Shown: positions 10,489 through 24,016 of the stretch, in pieces
Layout: every line of letters begins with the position of its first letter
Position numbering within the stretch: position 1 is the first letter of the stretch
Assembly (NCBI GenBank): GCA_963281155.1
Contig: CAUJLY010000002.1
Location: 3,844,001-3,908,000 of the forward strand
Source of the DNA: Rhabditophanes sp. KR3021
Lineage: Eukaryota > Nematoda > Chromadorea > Rhabditida > Alloionematidae
Reading direction: 5' to 3'
Length of the DNA stretch: 64,000 nucleotides
Made by a program: the position numbers and the translations under genes
The notes under the pieces: generated by a model
The model's input: only the letters and a program-made list of their open reading frames with translations
Database searches by the model: none
Told to the model about the DNA's origin: nothing

Positions 10489-12535
10489 GTTGTCACTTTT
10501 CGTTTAAAATAAGACAGTCACAGATAGAAATAAATTAACTAAAATTAGTGAAACAATTAAAGATAAAAATAATAGTCAAAAAATGTGACTGGTCTTGTGT
10601 CTATTTTACAAAGAGAACCAAAGATGTATTAATTGATGTAGGCAATGTTCAAATAGGTGAAAATAAGAAAGAGTAGCCATCGGTAAATGTGCATTATTTA
10701 TAAAAAAGCTCTTTTTCAAATGTGGCCTTGTAAATAACAAAGATAAGGGTAGTTAGTTATCAAAATATGCAATAATTATATCTGTGATATACGTTCACAT
10801 GAAAATGTTTCCAGTAGCAAATGATTACACTGATAAAAATATGTCATCTATAAGAAGCATGTAAAATAGCCTGTTTCATTTTCAATATATTTAATGTATT
10901 TTTTAGCAACCAAAAATTGTTTAAAAAATAAACTCATGTTTTAATCATGAGTTTTTGATCTTCACAAAGTGCATGCAACCAACTCAAAAAATGAGTAATA
11001 CATTTATAGTGAAGCCGCGAAAATAATGATACTCTTTAAATATGATCAAAATAACGATACTCTTTAACTATGATCAAAATATAGAGACTAAAATTGAGGA
11101 GGATCATTTTTGTCTGAGTCCTTTATATAATATTTTATAAGCTATCATTTATAGCAAAGTATCCATTTCAAAAACTCCACCTTTAGTACTTACACTTAAT
11201 ATTATTAGAAAATTGTTCTTTTAATTGACTCGGGTAAAATTATTTATTTTTACCCATGACAAGCTGTGTTAATAAAGTCAGATGTACGAAAAAAATAGCT
11301 GAAAATTTATTGCTATCGTCACAGCGTATATATTACTGAAAAAACTATCAACCAATAATAAACAAAGTTTTAGAGATAAGCTTTAAATATAATAATAACT
11401 AAGAAAAAACAAAATACATTATAATCATTACGAATGGAATACTTTAAAAATATATTAAAGGAATGAATAAAAAATGTGATGGTAATTTTTTAAACATACC
11501 GACATTTTGGATTAATATTTAAATATATTTAATGTTACAATAAATCAGCTTCCAATATAAATGTCAATTTTGCAAATTACTCACACTCATAAAAAGATAG
11601 CTCCTACTTTATAGCTTGAAAAAATGTTTACATCAAATTTATCAGTATAAAAATGACTACCGTTGAACAACAAATATAATAATATGCATGAAAGAGTAGT
11701 AATCAACTGCCAATATTCTGGTTGGCTTTAAATGTAAAGAAGTTTCCGAATAATACATCCTTTATTATTCAGACAACGAATGGTGTGCTATTTTAATTAA
11801 TGTGATTTTTAAGAGCGTGAGAATATGTTCCTTTAATAAATGTAGATTGTATCTTTGCGTATATAACATTTTTTATAATAAATTGCTTTGCAACATTTAA
11901 AATTAATTGGTTGCAAACTTGTCCATTATTCTTTTTAGGTCATCTTTCTTTTTGCTAAATGATGTGAGCAGTAAAGCTTTGTTCAATAATTATAGGAATT
12001 TCACTGTTATTTTGCATCGAATTAACATCAAATAAAGGCATTAATGCATCTATCTAAACATATTTTAGTTATTACATTACTTAGGTAATTTCTTATAACT
12101 TAAGAATTATGCATATTCTTAAAAAGAAGTATAGTAATTAAGGTTATATGACTAATATGATTAATGTAAAGATGAACAAACATTAACACATTATCAATAC
12201 CGTTGAATTGAACATAAATAATGTAGAGAATTACAACATGATTTTGGGTATTAACGGCTATAGGTATTTCATACTAGTTCAACGATTTTTGCGGTAAATT
12301 TATATTCAAACAACCGCCACCATCAGTCAGATCGTTTCTACACAATTGAAATATCATGAAATTAAAATAATTACGCCGACGTCGCACTTTCACTATATTA
12401 AATGTCATTACATCAATGCTAAATTAAATTGTCTAACAAAGTCACTTACTACAAGCAATCTGAAAAAAATATTTGTATGCTCACAGTTTTATATAATTTT
12501 AATGCGAAATTGACGTGATTTGTCAATATTAAGTC
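10489..12535. other. 2-kb intergenic region, AT-rich
   Basis: No coding-like frame or clear repeat beyond short A/T runs. Position 10930-10954 is a perfect 9-bp stem (aaactcatg / catgagttt) with a 7-nt loop. The right end must hold the promoter of NHA paralogue 2. Confidence 0.6.
10930..10954. repeat. perfect short inverted repeat (9-bp stem, 7-nt loop)
   Basis: aaactcatg, a 7-nt A/T loop, then catgagttt followed by T residues. It could be chance in AT-rich DNA or a transcript-end hairpin. It lies upstream of the minus-strand Gag-like ORF. Confidence 0.4.
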
Positions 12536-14234
12536 ATGAGAATAGCGGCTAATTTACATCCAACTAATGGAGCTTATACTAGCAAAGTTTCTGTAAATCC
12601 AAGTGAAAAAAATTCTACTTTACCCATATCTAATTTCATTAAAAGGATCTTCGACTATAAAATTGTAAGTATCTATTAAATTGTAAACAGATCATTTTTT
12701 ATTTTAGTTAAATTCTGTCTATACATTTTTGCTACTTGCAGTTTTTGGATACTTTTTCTTTACTGCATTTTTCAAACGAAATCCTTTTTCTCCTATTCAT
12801 CAAGAAACAACTTTAAATGGAACTATTAGTCATTTAGCAGTTGATTCGTCATCGAATATAATCAACTCGATTATTTTGCTTTTTATTAGTTTGATTGTGG
12901 CACTTGCTTTGGGAAGGATATGCTCAATTTTGTATCTTCCACATCTTTTGGGATATATGATAGTTGGAGTCATTATTAAAAATGTGGCTATATTTGAAGA
13001 ATTATTTATTTTGCCAACGAATTGGTCAGCTAATCTCAGGGCAATGGCATTTATTACAATTTTAATCAGAAATGCAACTGGCCTTGATTTTAACGCACTC
13101 AAAAAGTATTACTGTTTGTCCCTTTCAATTGGCTTGATATCTGTATTGTTTGAAGCAATGTGTGTGGCCACAATTTGCTTTTATGTTTTCAATGTCCCTA
13201 TTTTGCTCAGCGTATTATTTGGTTTTTTGATCACTCCAAATTCACCAGCAATTATCGTTCCGTCAATGATCGAGTTGATTGAAAACAATTTATCTGTTAA
13301 AAATGGACTACCAACAATCATTTTAACTGCCGCCAGTATAGACAATATTTTTGCAATCTTTTCAATTTACTTCATGATTTCACTAGTTTTTAATGACGTT
13401 GGTAATGAAAATATTTTTTGGAAACTATTGCTGCCGGTAATTGAAGTAGTTATAGGTATTTTCGGTGGAACGATTCTTGGATATCTGCTAGCATTAATAC
13501 CGAATAAAGAAAGCAAACTTTTTCATTTTACAAGATTGATGTTGTTGATTTCATTGACGTTTGGTGTTTATTTTAATGCACAATTAATTGGATTCAATGG
13601 AGGAGCAGTAGTATTAATATTAGTATTTGGAGTTATTGTCTCTTTGAATTGGAAGGCAGATAATACTGATCAAATGAAATATGAAAATAATGCTTTGAAG
13701 CATATGTGGAAATTATGTTTAGAACCAATTTTGTTTATTTTGTTAGCAACAAGTCTTTCACTAGACAAGTTATCTTTATTAGAAGTGTTATCAAGTTTAC
13801 TAATAATAACAGTTGCAACTGTAGGGCGATTTGTTATTGTTTATCTTATATTGCTAACATCTCACTTCAATTATTTGGAAAAATTGTTTGTATCCTGTGC
13901 GTTTTTGCCTAAAGCAACCGTCCAAGCTGCTCTGATTCCTTTAGTTTATCAACTCACTTTAACTAGCAATGCGCTCAAGGAGCATGCACACTTTATATTA
14001 ACGACGTGTATATGTGCGGTATTGCTTACAGCTCCGCTTGGAAGCATACTTTTAAAATTACTCCCAAAAATATGCTTGAAAAAAGATGTTGCCAGAGTGA
14101 TTGAAGTTGAACCTGAAATTACACGTAATCCCATAATTATTTCGGATCCTATTGTTGGTCATTTCCCAACTCATCAAGTATATGTTCCACCAATGAATTT
14201 CTACAATACTGGATATTATACAACTGGATTTTAA
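12536..14234 (+). CDS. SLC9B/NHA-type Na+/H+ exchanger, paralogue 2, two exons, 551 aa
   Basis: Exon 1 (12536-12664, 43 aa, starts MRIAANLHPTNGAY) joins exon 2 (12708-14234) in phase 0 across a 43-nt intron. About twelve hydrophobic segments follow the cytosolic N-terminus. Family motifs are GYMIVGVIIKNVAIF, TGLDFNALKK, NSPAIIVPSM, CLEPILFILLATS and FLPKATVQAALIP. At the ion-binding pair (DD in human NHA2) it reads AASIDN, keeping one Asp and replacing the second by Asn. Exchange of one cation type for protons across plasma or organelle membrane is known for the family; the substrate here is unknown. It shares order and length with paralogue 1 but has lost or never had most of its introns. 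Confidence 0.93.
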
Positions 14235-14459
14235 ATATTACCTAGTGTTTAGAATATAAATAAAATATGTGATTTTCACACTTTTTCTATTTTTGAACAA
14301 ACATTTCAATTTAAAAACAACAATTACAGAAATCATCAATATTTTTATTGCGCTTATATATTGAAGTTGTTCTTTTACGTGAGTTTATTATAAAAATGGT
14401 AATAATATAAATAAATGTTAAAAAATGAATAATCTGGGAGTATTTATTGTGAGCATATT

Positions 14460-17400
14460 TTATCGTCCATCGGCACTTTGTTTCAACTTCATGCAATAGT
14501 TGACTAGTTTTTGATCTGAATTGAAATCATTGAGTTTATAATCTCCCCAAGCTAATACAGGAGGCTTTTTAAACCCATAATTAATGCCATCTTTAACTTC
14601 GAATCTGAGGACATAATTCGGTAAGTGAGAAGGGATTATTGCAAAATTGAATATTGCTGAAAAGTGTGGGCTAAACGAATCTTCAACTACATGAGTTGAT
14701 TGTTTGGAAACAGCCCCTTCTTTGCCAATTTGAAATAATTTGATATTCACATAAGATTGAATATGACCATTTTTTTCAAGTGGGAACAAATCCTTCAATG
14801 AAATCACTTCCAGTTGAAGTAAAAACTTTTCTTTATCATAGTCCAGGCATATTTCAATCTGAGGAAGTTCACGATTGTTCAAAGTAAAGTCAAGAGCGTT
14901 TTTTATCATTTCGTGTTTCTTGGTCGTTAATTTTGACAATATTCCTTTTCTTCTACTGACATTACTGCCACTTTCTGACATTAATGAATTAACTGAACCT
15001 GGTGATTTCATGGATTTGATTGGCGAGTGGAGATGGGAAGTATCAACTGATATAGCGGGTCTAGCAACATGAATATGTCCATTTCCCTTCGTTATTTGTT
15101 CAACAGTATCTTGATTTAATACAGTTGTTGTGGAATTGTTAGGAATCATATCAATTATGGGTGAAAAAGCATCTGTTTTTGACGCTCTTTCAATATGTTG
15201 CCCGGTCCCATAAAATTGATCAATTCCGTCTTTCTCTTTTGACATAATCGCTGGTTCAAGAACTCTAAGTTTCGCTGTTAATATAATCGAAGACTGGTTG
15301 ATTCCATAAGTTAAGTAGAATATTTGTTGGAAAAATTCCATATTGGGCTGAGTAAAAAGAGTGTTAATTTTAATTTCCAATTCTCCCAATGTCTTTTTTG
15401 ATCCATCATCTTTACATACCACTTTTAATGTCTTATCTTCGGGTCCAGCGAAAAAGAATGAAAACTTGCTTTGGAAAATAGGACAAATAGTGTTCAATTT
15501 TGTTGGTGTTTTTTGAATGGTTTTATCAAGTTCTAAAGTTATAAACGGACTTGGATGTACATTTGCTTTGGTGCATGGCAAAGAATTGACACTATCAACA
15601 AAAATTAACAATAAACATCTGGCTTCTTTGTTATATACATTTTTTCCGTATAATTTACTGTCCTTGAGATATAGAGGTTTGTATAAGTATTCAATTTCTT
15701 TTTTCAATAAAATCCACTCGAATCCTAAATGAATTTCCCCATGCTTGCATGCATCTACATAAGTGTTGTTAATTTCAACTATTTAAGTATATTGTACTTA
15801 CCCAAATAATACCACTTATTAATTGATTTGGCTTCCTTGATCCCATCTAACTTAATTGCTAATTTTCCCAATTCTTCGTCTGAACTTGTGGTGTCACAAT
15901 CGAATAATTCAAATCTAATTGTTTGGATATTAGCATCCTCGACAACAGCTTCATACTCTTCGTTAAATTTTGGATTCAAATCATTGTTAACTGTTTTACT
16001 TCTAAACATAAATTTGCCAAGATTTATTTTGCAATAGGGATCACTCTTATCTTTAAACTGTAAGAGATTGATATCTTTATTTTCTAAATTTCTTGCAGAA
16101 AGCAAGTTGATTAAAACCACGCCGTCAGGTTCAGGGAAATACAGCGAAGTCATATCAACATCAGGAATTAGGGGTATAAACATTTTGTTAGGTAGAACAC
16201 ACATACTTCTAGTTTGTTCCATAACAATACTTTTAATTACATCATATAATCCGGGAAGATTTCCTAAATAAATGTACTTATTTTTCATTTTGAATATATT
16301 TATATAGTATATTTTGTTAAGTATTTATGTCATGGCAATTCAATTTTTATATTTGTTAGAATGTAAATTTGAATAAAATGTTGCTTTAAGAAGATGTGAA
16401 ACTAAAAGGACGTTTGTTGCTTAATATTAAATTAGCTTTGTCATTATAAATACATTTTTACAACTCACTCAAATTGGTGAGTTAAAGATGAAACACGAAA
16501 ATAATAATACCAATGGCTCTGGGGGCCCAAAAAAGAAGTCTAACTCTAAGAATAGTGCTTCATTAGGAAGAAGTGCCACAATAAGGTCAGAAGTTGTCGC
16601 CGATGGTAAGTTGCCAATTACCAAACATAATATCAATCTACAGACATTGAAGTGCTTAATCAAGCCTTATCAAGAGTCTAGAAGCTCCAATATTAACTCT
16701 ACAACAAGAGCATCAGGCTGTAGTAGATGATGTTAAGTATGTATTAAAGGAGAATGGTCTTGGAACAGTTAAACTTTACAAAAATGCTGATGCTACAAAT
16801 TATCATAACAATTTCTCTGAAGAGATTCGCAAGTAGGGAGTTGCAACTACCACTTACAGCAATACTTTCTTTGCACCTTTGAGTGATCTTACTTATTTTC
16901 TGCGTGATAATCAAGGTCTGACATCTTTATTTTTTCGATTGATTATTCTGGTCATTATTGAGTTATTCAAAAGCACTACAAGAGCACTGTTTTAAGTTTC
17001 ATGAGAAGTTTGCTAGAGTCGTGGTTCTGGCAATGGAACATCTCATTAGCAGAAGTGGTTCAGAACTAAGTAATTGTGGAACAAGTTGAAATTGTTAGGA
17101 GACTACTTTTATCAAATCTTGTTGAACAGCATGAAATCAAAGTCGGATCGTAATAGTGAAATTTGCACTGTGAAAGATCTTAACCACAAATGTGAAAGCT
17201 GCCCCAGAACTTTCAACGACATCCCAGTTGTCTTACCATTTGAAAAAGAGAGTTTGCTCAGAGTTGGGAATTGAAATAACCATAACTTTTGAGGATGAAA
17301 ATAAGTTGTCGCATGTTGAATTGTGGCGAAAGTTAAAGAATTAACAGAAGAATGCAAAGTCTCTCAATACTGAAATGGATGAAGGTGTTTATGTCTTGCT

Positions 17401-18938
17401 TGATATTTCTTCTCATATGGTTGCTAAGACCTTAATTTTTGACCAATTTATAAGGCTAATCTTCTACTGTGGAATATCTGACGACATCAAAAGAAGATTT
17501 AATGAGCATCAATCAAAAGCTAAGCTTCGCTACTCTAGATTCAATCCCCCCAATGCTAAGGAAACAATAAATATTGAGATCCTAAGATACAAGAGAAAGA
17601 TGATGGTAGTTTCTATTTAATACCTGTCTTCAAATGAGTCACTTGGTCTTGAGCACTCAGCAATTATGGAACGTCGAAATATCTTGGCAAACGTTGACAC
17701 CTCTGCTCAGTCTAATGATATGGCGTACAAGAAACATCCAGCAATCATAAAAAGGATCTCAGTTATTGTGCTCAGCAGCATGCATGAAAACTTAAATAAT
17801 AGTATTGAATAATATTGTATCAACTTTTAATATTTTTCCATTTTTAATAAACGTTTGATTATCTTTTTTGAGTGTTGTTAAATTGTTACCTAAAATTAAA
17901 ATTAAATATATACAGGAAGATTTGCGAATTCACCTAATCCTGTTAAAGTAAATGTAAGTTCGGGTGTATCAATAAATGAAAACGAAGCTCCGGCGATAAT
18001 AGGTGGCATTGGAATAAGAGGCTGGCAAACAATGCGTAACTTCCCGGAAAATATGATTTCATTGATTCCTCCAGTTAGCCCGCAAAAATTAACCGTAAAG
18101 TCGGCATCTCCGGCGTAGGAAACATCCATATCAATTATAATCTTGTCCCGTCCTACGTTTTTAGTGTATACCTTGATGCCTGAAATAATTAATTAGAAGG
18201 TTGCTACAAATAAGTTTCAACCTGAAATTCTAAATGGAAGGTCTCCACAATCCATTGTTAGGAATTTAAATGATTTGAAAGGATTGGGTAGTTGACTACA
18301 AATTTGTGGTTCGATTATTTCTCGCAAAAAAGTTTGGGAATATTCGGCTAGATATGGCCATAATTGTTTTGTCATCTTGTTCAACTAAAATAAATTGTGG
18401 TATTATCATATCTGTTAAAGCTGATTATTTAGTTTACGACCTCAGAAATTGTTCATTTCAATGACAATTTTATTAATCATGGACAATGCCAAATGACAGT
18501 CAACATTATTTCAGCATCAAATATTTTAAAAAGCTTTCTTTTAAAAGAACTCTAAATTTATAGCTAACTTAATCACATGTTAGTTATTATTCATGCGATA
18601 AATTGCAGCTTTATTACTACCAGATAACGTATTGAAATTTATTTTAACTTTTCACTTACGAATTCACATCTTTCGATTGCGGGAAAGTTTACCCATGCCG
18701 GGTATTGGCTTGGCTCAATATGCATAGCAGCTATAACTGCTTCTTTTTCGGTGTGCAAAAATTGCATAAAATTTCTCTTATCTTGTCTTTTTTTTGTTAT
18801 TATACCTTTGTAGATGTGTCCTATGATAGCAAACAAGATCCACAAAAATGAGTAATTATAGACTCCAACTAAGTAACATAACATCATCATAGATATCGAG
18901 ATGGTCGAGGAAATTACAAGTTCTTGTGTTGTAATCAT
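14460..18938 (-). CDS. esyt-2: extended synaptotagmin (SMP plus three C2 domains), 814 aa
   Basis: ER-plasma membrane tether and lipid transfer protein. Exons are 18938-18660, 18384-18222, 18179-17934, 16263-15802 and 15754-14460; phases 0,1,1,1 agree. The N-terminal membrane hairpin is at about residues 8-45, followed by YPAWVNFPAIERCEF. The SMP domain (about 80-270) includes MTKQLWPYL, DMDVSYAGDADFTV and GLGNLPGLYDV. C2A (about 280-383) has DKSDPYC and FDCDTTSSDEELG, so calcium binding is likely. C2B is at about 425-560. C2C, at about 690-800, lacks the acidic loop residues. A cttttag acceptor lies just before the ATG (18955-18956), consistent with trans-splicing or a 5' exon. The third intron is 1.67 kb and holds an antisense GIY-YIG pseudogene. 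One donor is the weak gttgaa (after 18222). Confidence 0.93.
16488..17812 (+). pseudogene. LEM-3/ANKLE1-type GIY-YIG nuclease pseudogene, antisense in E-Syt intron
   Basis: The 3' part (17375-17812) reads VYVLLDISS, FDQFIRLIFYCGISDD, RRFNEHQSKAK, then an in-frame TAA at 17618-17620, and resumes YLSSNESLGLEHSAIMERR. This matches the fused GIY-YIG domain of LEM-3/ANKLE1: the YVLLD and FYCG halves, an Arg/His cluster and a late Glu in a xxEHxxIM helix. Upstream, 16488-17370 breaks into pieces in all three frames (for example VKYVLKENGLGTVKLYKN, TTYSNTFFAPLSDLTYFL, LSYHLKKRVCSELGIEITI) with many stops. A 7-bp inverted repeat (aactcac/gtgagtt, 16462-16483) precedes the first ATG. LEM-3 acts on chromatin bridges in nematodes; this copy cannot make a full protein. 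Confidence 0.75.
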
Positions 18939-18956
18939 TTCATTATATTTCAAACT

Positions 18957-20075
18957 AAAAGAAAACAATGTGTTAGATATTTAAAAGGTATTGATTGCGA
19001 GCGGTAAAGTTGGTAAGTGAACCAGTTGTGATCAAGAAATTAATAATATTTAGAACGAGTTTAATTAGTCATAGAGTATCCTTCTACAAACCAATATGAT
19101 GTTGCTCTGATTAGAGGCTCTTGGTGATTACGCAAAGCTGCACCAACCCGGAAATATTTATTTGCGTATAATAATGTGATAACAATTGTCCGATATATTT
19201 GTTAATCCATAAAAATTAATACAAATATCTAAAATTAAAGTATAATGGTATAAATTATTAATCAAATATAAAAATGCCGACCTGACATTTTATTTTGAGC
19301 AAACTAAAAGCTTTATAACTTTGTTTATTAAAACATGTTGTAACAAATGCAATGGATAGAAACACGCTATACATAATATTTATAGAAAAAATATATTAAA
19401 ATAAACACAATTTTTATGGCTGTGTTGCGATCAAATGAATAAGAACGTGAAGAACAATTTAAACTTTTCCAAAACATTACACTGCTAAAATGTATAAATA
19501 TATTACTCTTAGAATATATGCATATCATTCAAAAATATATTTTGTCACTATCAATATTGTATATTATTATAGTTATAATGACTACACACAAACCCCACAG
19601 ATATTGAGGAAACTTATATTCGACAAATAATAAAAAAACTTATATTTTCGACAAATGCTGAAGAATGTATATAATCAGAAAAATAATGAAGAAATTATAT
19701 AATCACCAAATGATGAAGGAACTTAGATAATTAGCAAACGATTGGGAAACTTAGATAATCAACTTATTATGAAGAAACTTAGATAATCAACTTATTATGA
19801 AGAAACTTATATAATAAACAAATAATAAAGAAACTGATGTTTTTAATCAGCAAATGATGAAAAAACGTACATATTCAACAATACTTAGCGTTTTGCTCCA
19901 ATTATTTTAGAATCATCAAGAAAATTGCCCAACTTTTGAAATATGTTTATTTTAAATAAAGAAACACACTTGCAGACATAATTAAATTAAATATTACGTT
20001 ATTAAAGCCAATTATTTATAGACTAGAAATGTATCATCGATAGGACATAGTAAAACGAATGAGTTAACTTTTTAA
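18957..20075. other. intergenic region upstream of E-Syt
   Basis: AT-rich. Apart from the repeat block at about 19600-19870 I see no gene. 19065-19150 is less AT-biased but gave no convincing frame or RNA match. Confidence 0.5.
19603..19870. repeat. degenerate tandem repeat, unit about 28-33 bp
   Basis: Units share the pattern gaagaaacttagataatcaa with variable AT spacers. Two perfect 28-bp copies are 19747-19774 and 19775-19802; flanking copies are diverged. Roughly eight units can be traced. Minisatellite-like, with no spacer structure of the CRISPR type. Confidence 0.75.
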
Positions 20076-20187
20076 TTAAAAGTTTGTCTCGAAATTTTTA
20101 TAGATATAAAAGATGAGTGCTACGAGGGCGAAGAATATTGAAGCAATGGATACCGGAGTATTCCATGAATCGTCATAAACATTTTTT
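20076..20187 (-). other. possible terminal exon with one TM segment
   Basis: After a cttttag acceptor the minus strand reads NVYDDSWNTPVSIASIFFAL, continues VALIFYIYKN and stops at 20076. It looks like the end of a small tail-anchored or single-pass protein. Another coding-like stretch lies upstream at about 20335-20245, beginning after atttccag, but the splice phases do not join cleanly. A further short stretch (TWNPCLGVGAIVIG) is near 20550-20480. A small multi-exon gene is possible; I cannot assemble it. Confidence 0.3.
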
Positions 20188-20787
20188 CTAAAAGAAGTAA
20201 TTAAGCCAAATATTACGTGCCGCTTACTCTTCTTTTCCTAACTTTGCATAGTTTCATTTTTAGGTGACGAGGAGGCTACTATGTCAGAGTTTTTATTACA
20301 TAATAACGTTTTCTTTATGTTTTCCGTAATTGCTGGAAATAAACAATTTGAATATGGAATCTCGTATATTGAATTCTAAGCTCTTTAAAGCGAATATCTT
20401 TTTTTGTGTTATAGTTGTCTTAATTGATCCGTGAGTATTTAAGGTTTTCTAAAATGCACAATAAAACAACACTTTTAAGGATAATTAGTTGCATCGCTGA
20501 TGAAGCTGACTAGTCCCGATAACAATTGCACCTACGCCCAGACATGGATTCCAAGTCTCTGGATGAAAGTACAATAAAATCAAATATGTACCAAACAGTA
20601 TACATCTTTAATAGTACTATGTGCATAAAAGAAGATCAATATAAGTATTTGTAAAGTAATTATGGTATAAAACCAGTGGTGATAAATGCAATAAAAATTC
20701 GAAATCGATTTATTAAAATTACAAGGATAAACAAAAACTTATTTTAAAATAAGTGGAAGATCAAAATTAAAAAGACATAAGTAGAGG

Positions 20788-22255
<1,468 letters not shown>

Positions 22256-22563
22256 TTATTACAAAAGCCGATTTCAAAATTTTGTATCTTGTTTGCCAGA
22301 TTGGAAAAGGGTGTACACAACAAGGTATGTTGCGTTGGATCTTAAGCCAGGTCTGTACGAATTGACTGAATATGGTTACTACCCACCCAACTAGTCAATG
22401 GCCAACGAATTTCCCTTAAATTACCTGGCCTAGTTAGAAGGTTGATGGAAACAAGCTAATTAGTTTGGTCTTAAAACGACTGAAATGGGATATAGTGTCT
22501 ATGCAAACCATAAAATCATCATATTCTTCATTTTGATATTACATTATTGCACACGTACTAAAC
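22256..22563. other. divergent intergenic region between Tip60 and Rpn12
   Basis: About 310 nt shared upstream region of two divergently transcribed housekeeping genes, so a shared promoter is likely. No individual element is recognised. Confidence 0.5.
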
Positions 22564-23461
22564 ATGGCTTTGACTCAATATTACAAAAGTCTCGTTTCCG
22601 AGTGGTCTAAAGACTTGGCTTCTCGTGACGCTACTGTCATTTCCAACTTGCTGCAACAATGCAAAGCCGAGCTTGGTAATCCAGAAATCTTCAAGACTCT
22701 CAATCAAAACCAATGTACTCAAATTCATAGTAAGTTTATAAATTTGATACTTTAAGTATTAGCATTGATTGTCTTATTTTGAACCGCATCTTTATATTTA
22801 ACATTCATTTTTAGAGGATATCTTTGAAATTGATGCTCTTTACCGTGCCGGAACTTCTGACATCAATGCCTTCAAACAATCTATTGCAATGGTCCTGAAC
22901 TTTTATAAGTCTCATCCTAATTCAGGACCGGAAGCTTTTCCTCAAGCCAATTTACTGACAGGATTGCACTTGATGTATTTGTTAGCAGTCAATGATCTTC
23001 CAGCCTTCCATATGCATCTTGAGCAAATTAGCCCAGACCTTCAAGCCAACAACTCATACATTTCAGTTCCGGTGAAAATTGAACAATTCTTGAATGAAGG
23101 TGCTTTTAACAAAATTGTTTTGACTGAAAAATCTCTTCCAAGTCCATACTATTTGGCCTTTATCAGAATTCTGATGAATACTGTCAGAGAAGAAATTGCA
23201 AACAACATTGAACAATCCTTCAAAAAACTTTCCTCTGCAGATGCTACACATCTCTTACTTTTTGCCAATGAAAGCGAGTTTTCGGCTTTTGCTCAAAGAC
23301 GTGAATGGAAGATGCAAACTGTTCCAGAGCAAGGCAATATCTTTTTATTCGAAAAAGTCATCGCTAAGAATGAAAGCGTTGGGTCTAAGACAAAGTTGGA
23401 CACTTCAAGAATTACAAATCAAACCCTCTTCTACGCCAAGCAATTGGAAATGATTGTATAA
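22564..23461 (+). CDS. rpn-12: 26S proteasome lid subunit Rpn12/PSMD8, 270 aa
   Basis: Lid component of the 19S regulatory particle. Exons are 22564-22729 and 22815-23461, phase 1. Family features are LYKSLVSEWSK-type N-terminal helices, IFEIDALYRAGTSDINAFK, the central LLTGLHLMYLLAVNDLPAFH, and the C-terminal CSN8/PSMD8/EIF3K (PCI-like) segment YLAFIRILMNTVREEIANNI with the following winged-helix region. Length matches the shorter animal isoform. The start is the first ATG after a short AT-rich leader. Confidence 0.95.
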
Positions 23462-24016
23462 TGATGTCACATTCTCTGTGTCATGCTAATTTATAACTTT
23501 CATCTAATTTTATAAGTATTTAGTATGAATAAAAAAATATTCTGACTCATTATTTAAAACTTTTGCTCTCTGCCTATATAAATTTATTCCGATATAAGTG
23601 TTCAATGTTAAAATGTGTAAACGTATATCAGAGATTGAGGGTTGTTGTGTCCCTACCTGATAAATGTGCATAAACTTGACGGTTCCATTTTGTTCCTTTT
23701 GTACTTGAACTACTAGTTCGTAACAATGCATATTTAAAGTTGATTTTATCCAAATAAACGTTACCCCAATCCGCAAACCATAAATATAACTAATTTATTT
23801 TTACTACAAATAACTTTGCTTGATTGTCTTCCTAACAGTCATACTTTCATTGATTTTTGGGCACTTATGACTAACCAATATCAAAGAATCTAGTGTTGTG
23901 CGTTTAAGATATTGCTTCCCATAAACAATTTATTGGTTGTGTTGTACTAATCATAATATTAAAATTTTGAACAATACATACTATTTTAAGTAGTGTCTTT
24001 CAAATATCTGGTCATC
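23462..24016. other. intergenic, with one weak minus-strand ORF
   Basis: A minus-strand frame (23776-23657: MHCYELVVQVQKEQNG, then KFMHIYQ) ends at a gtaggg donor-like site. It could be an orphan exon, but no partner was found. Otherwise AT-rich. Confidence 0.3.

Noticed and set aside
19603..19870. Possible CRISPR array
   Set aside because: Units are contiguous and diverged with no unique spacers, and the genome is eukaryotic.
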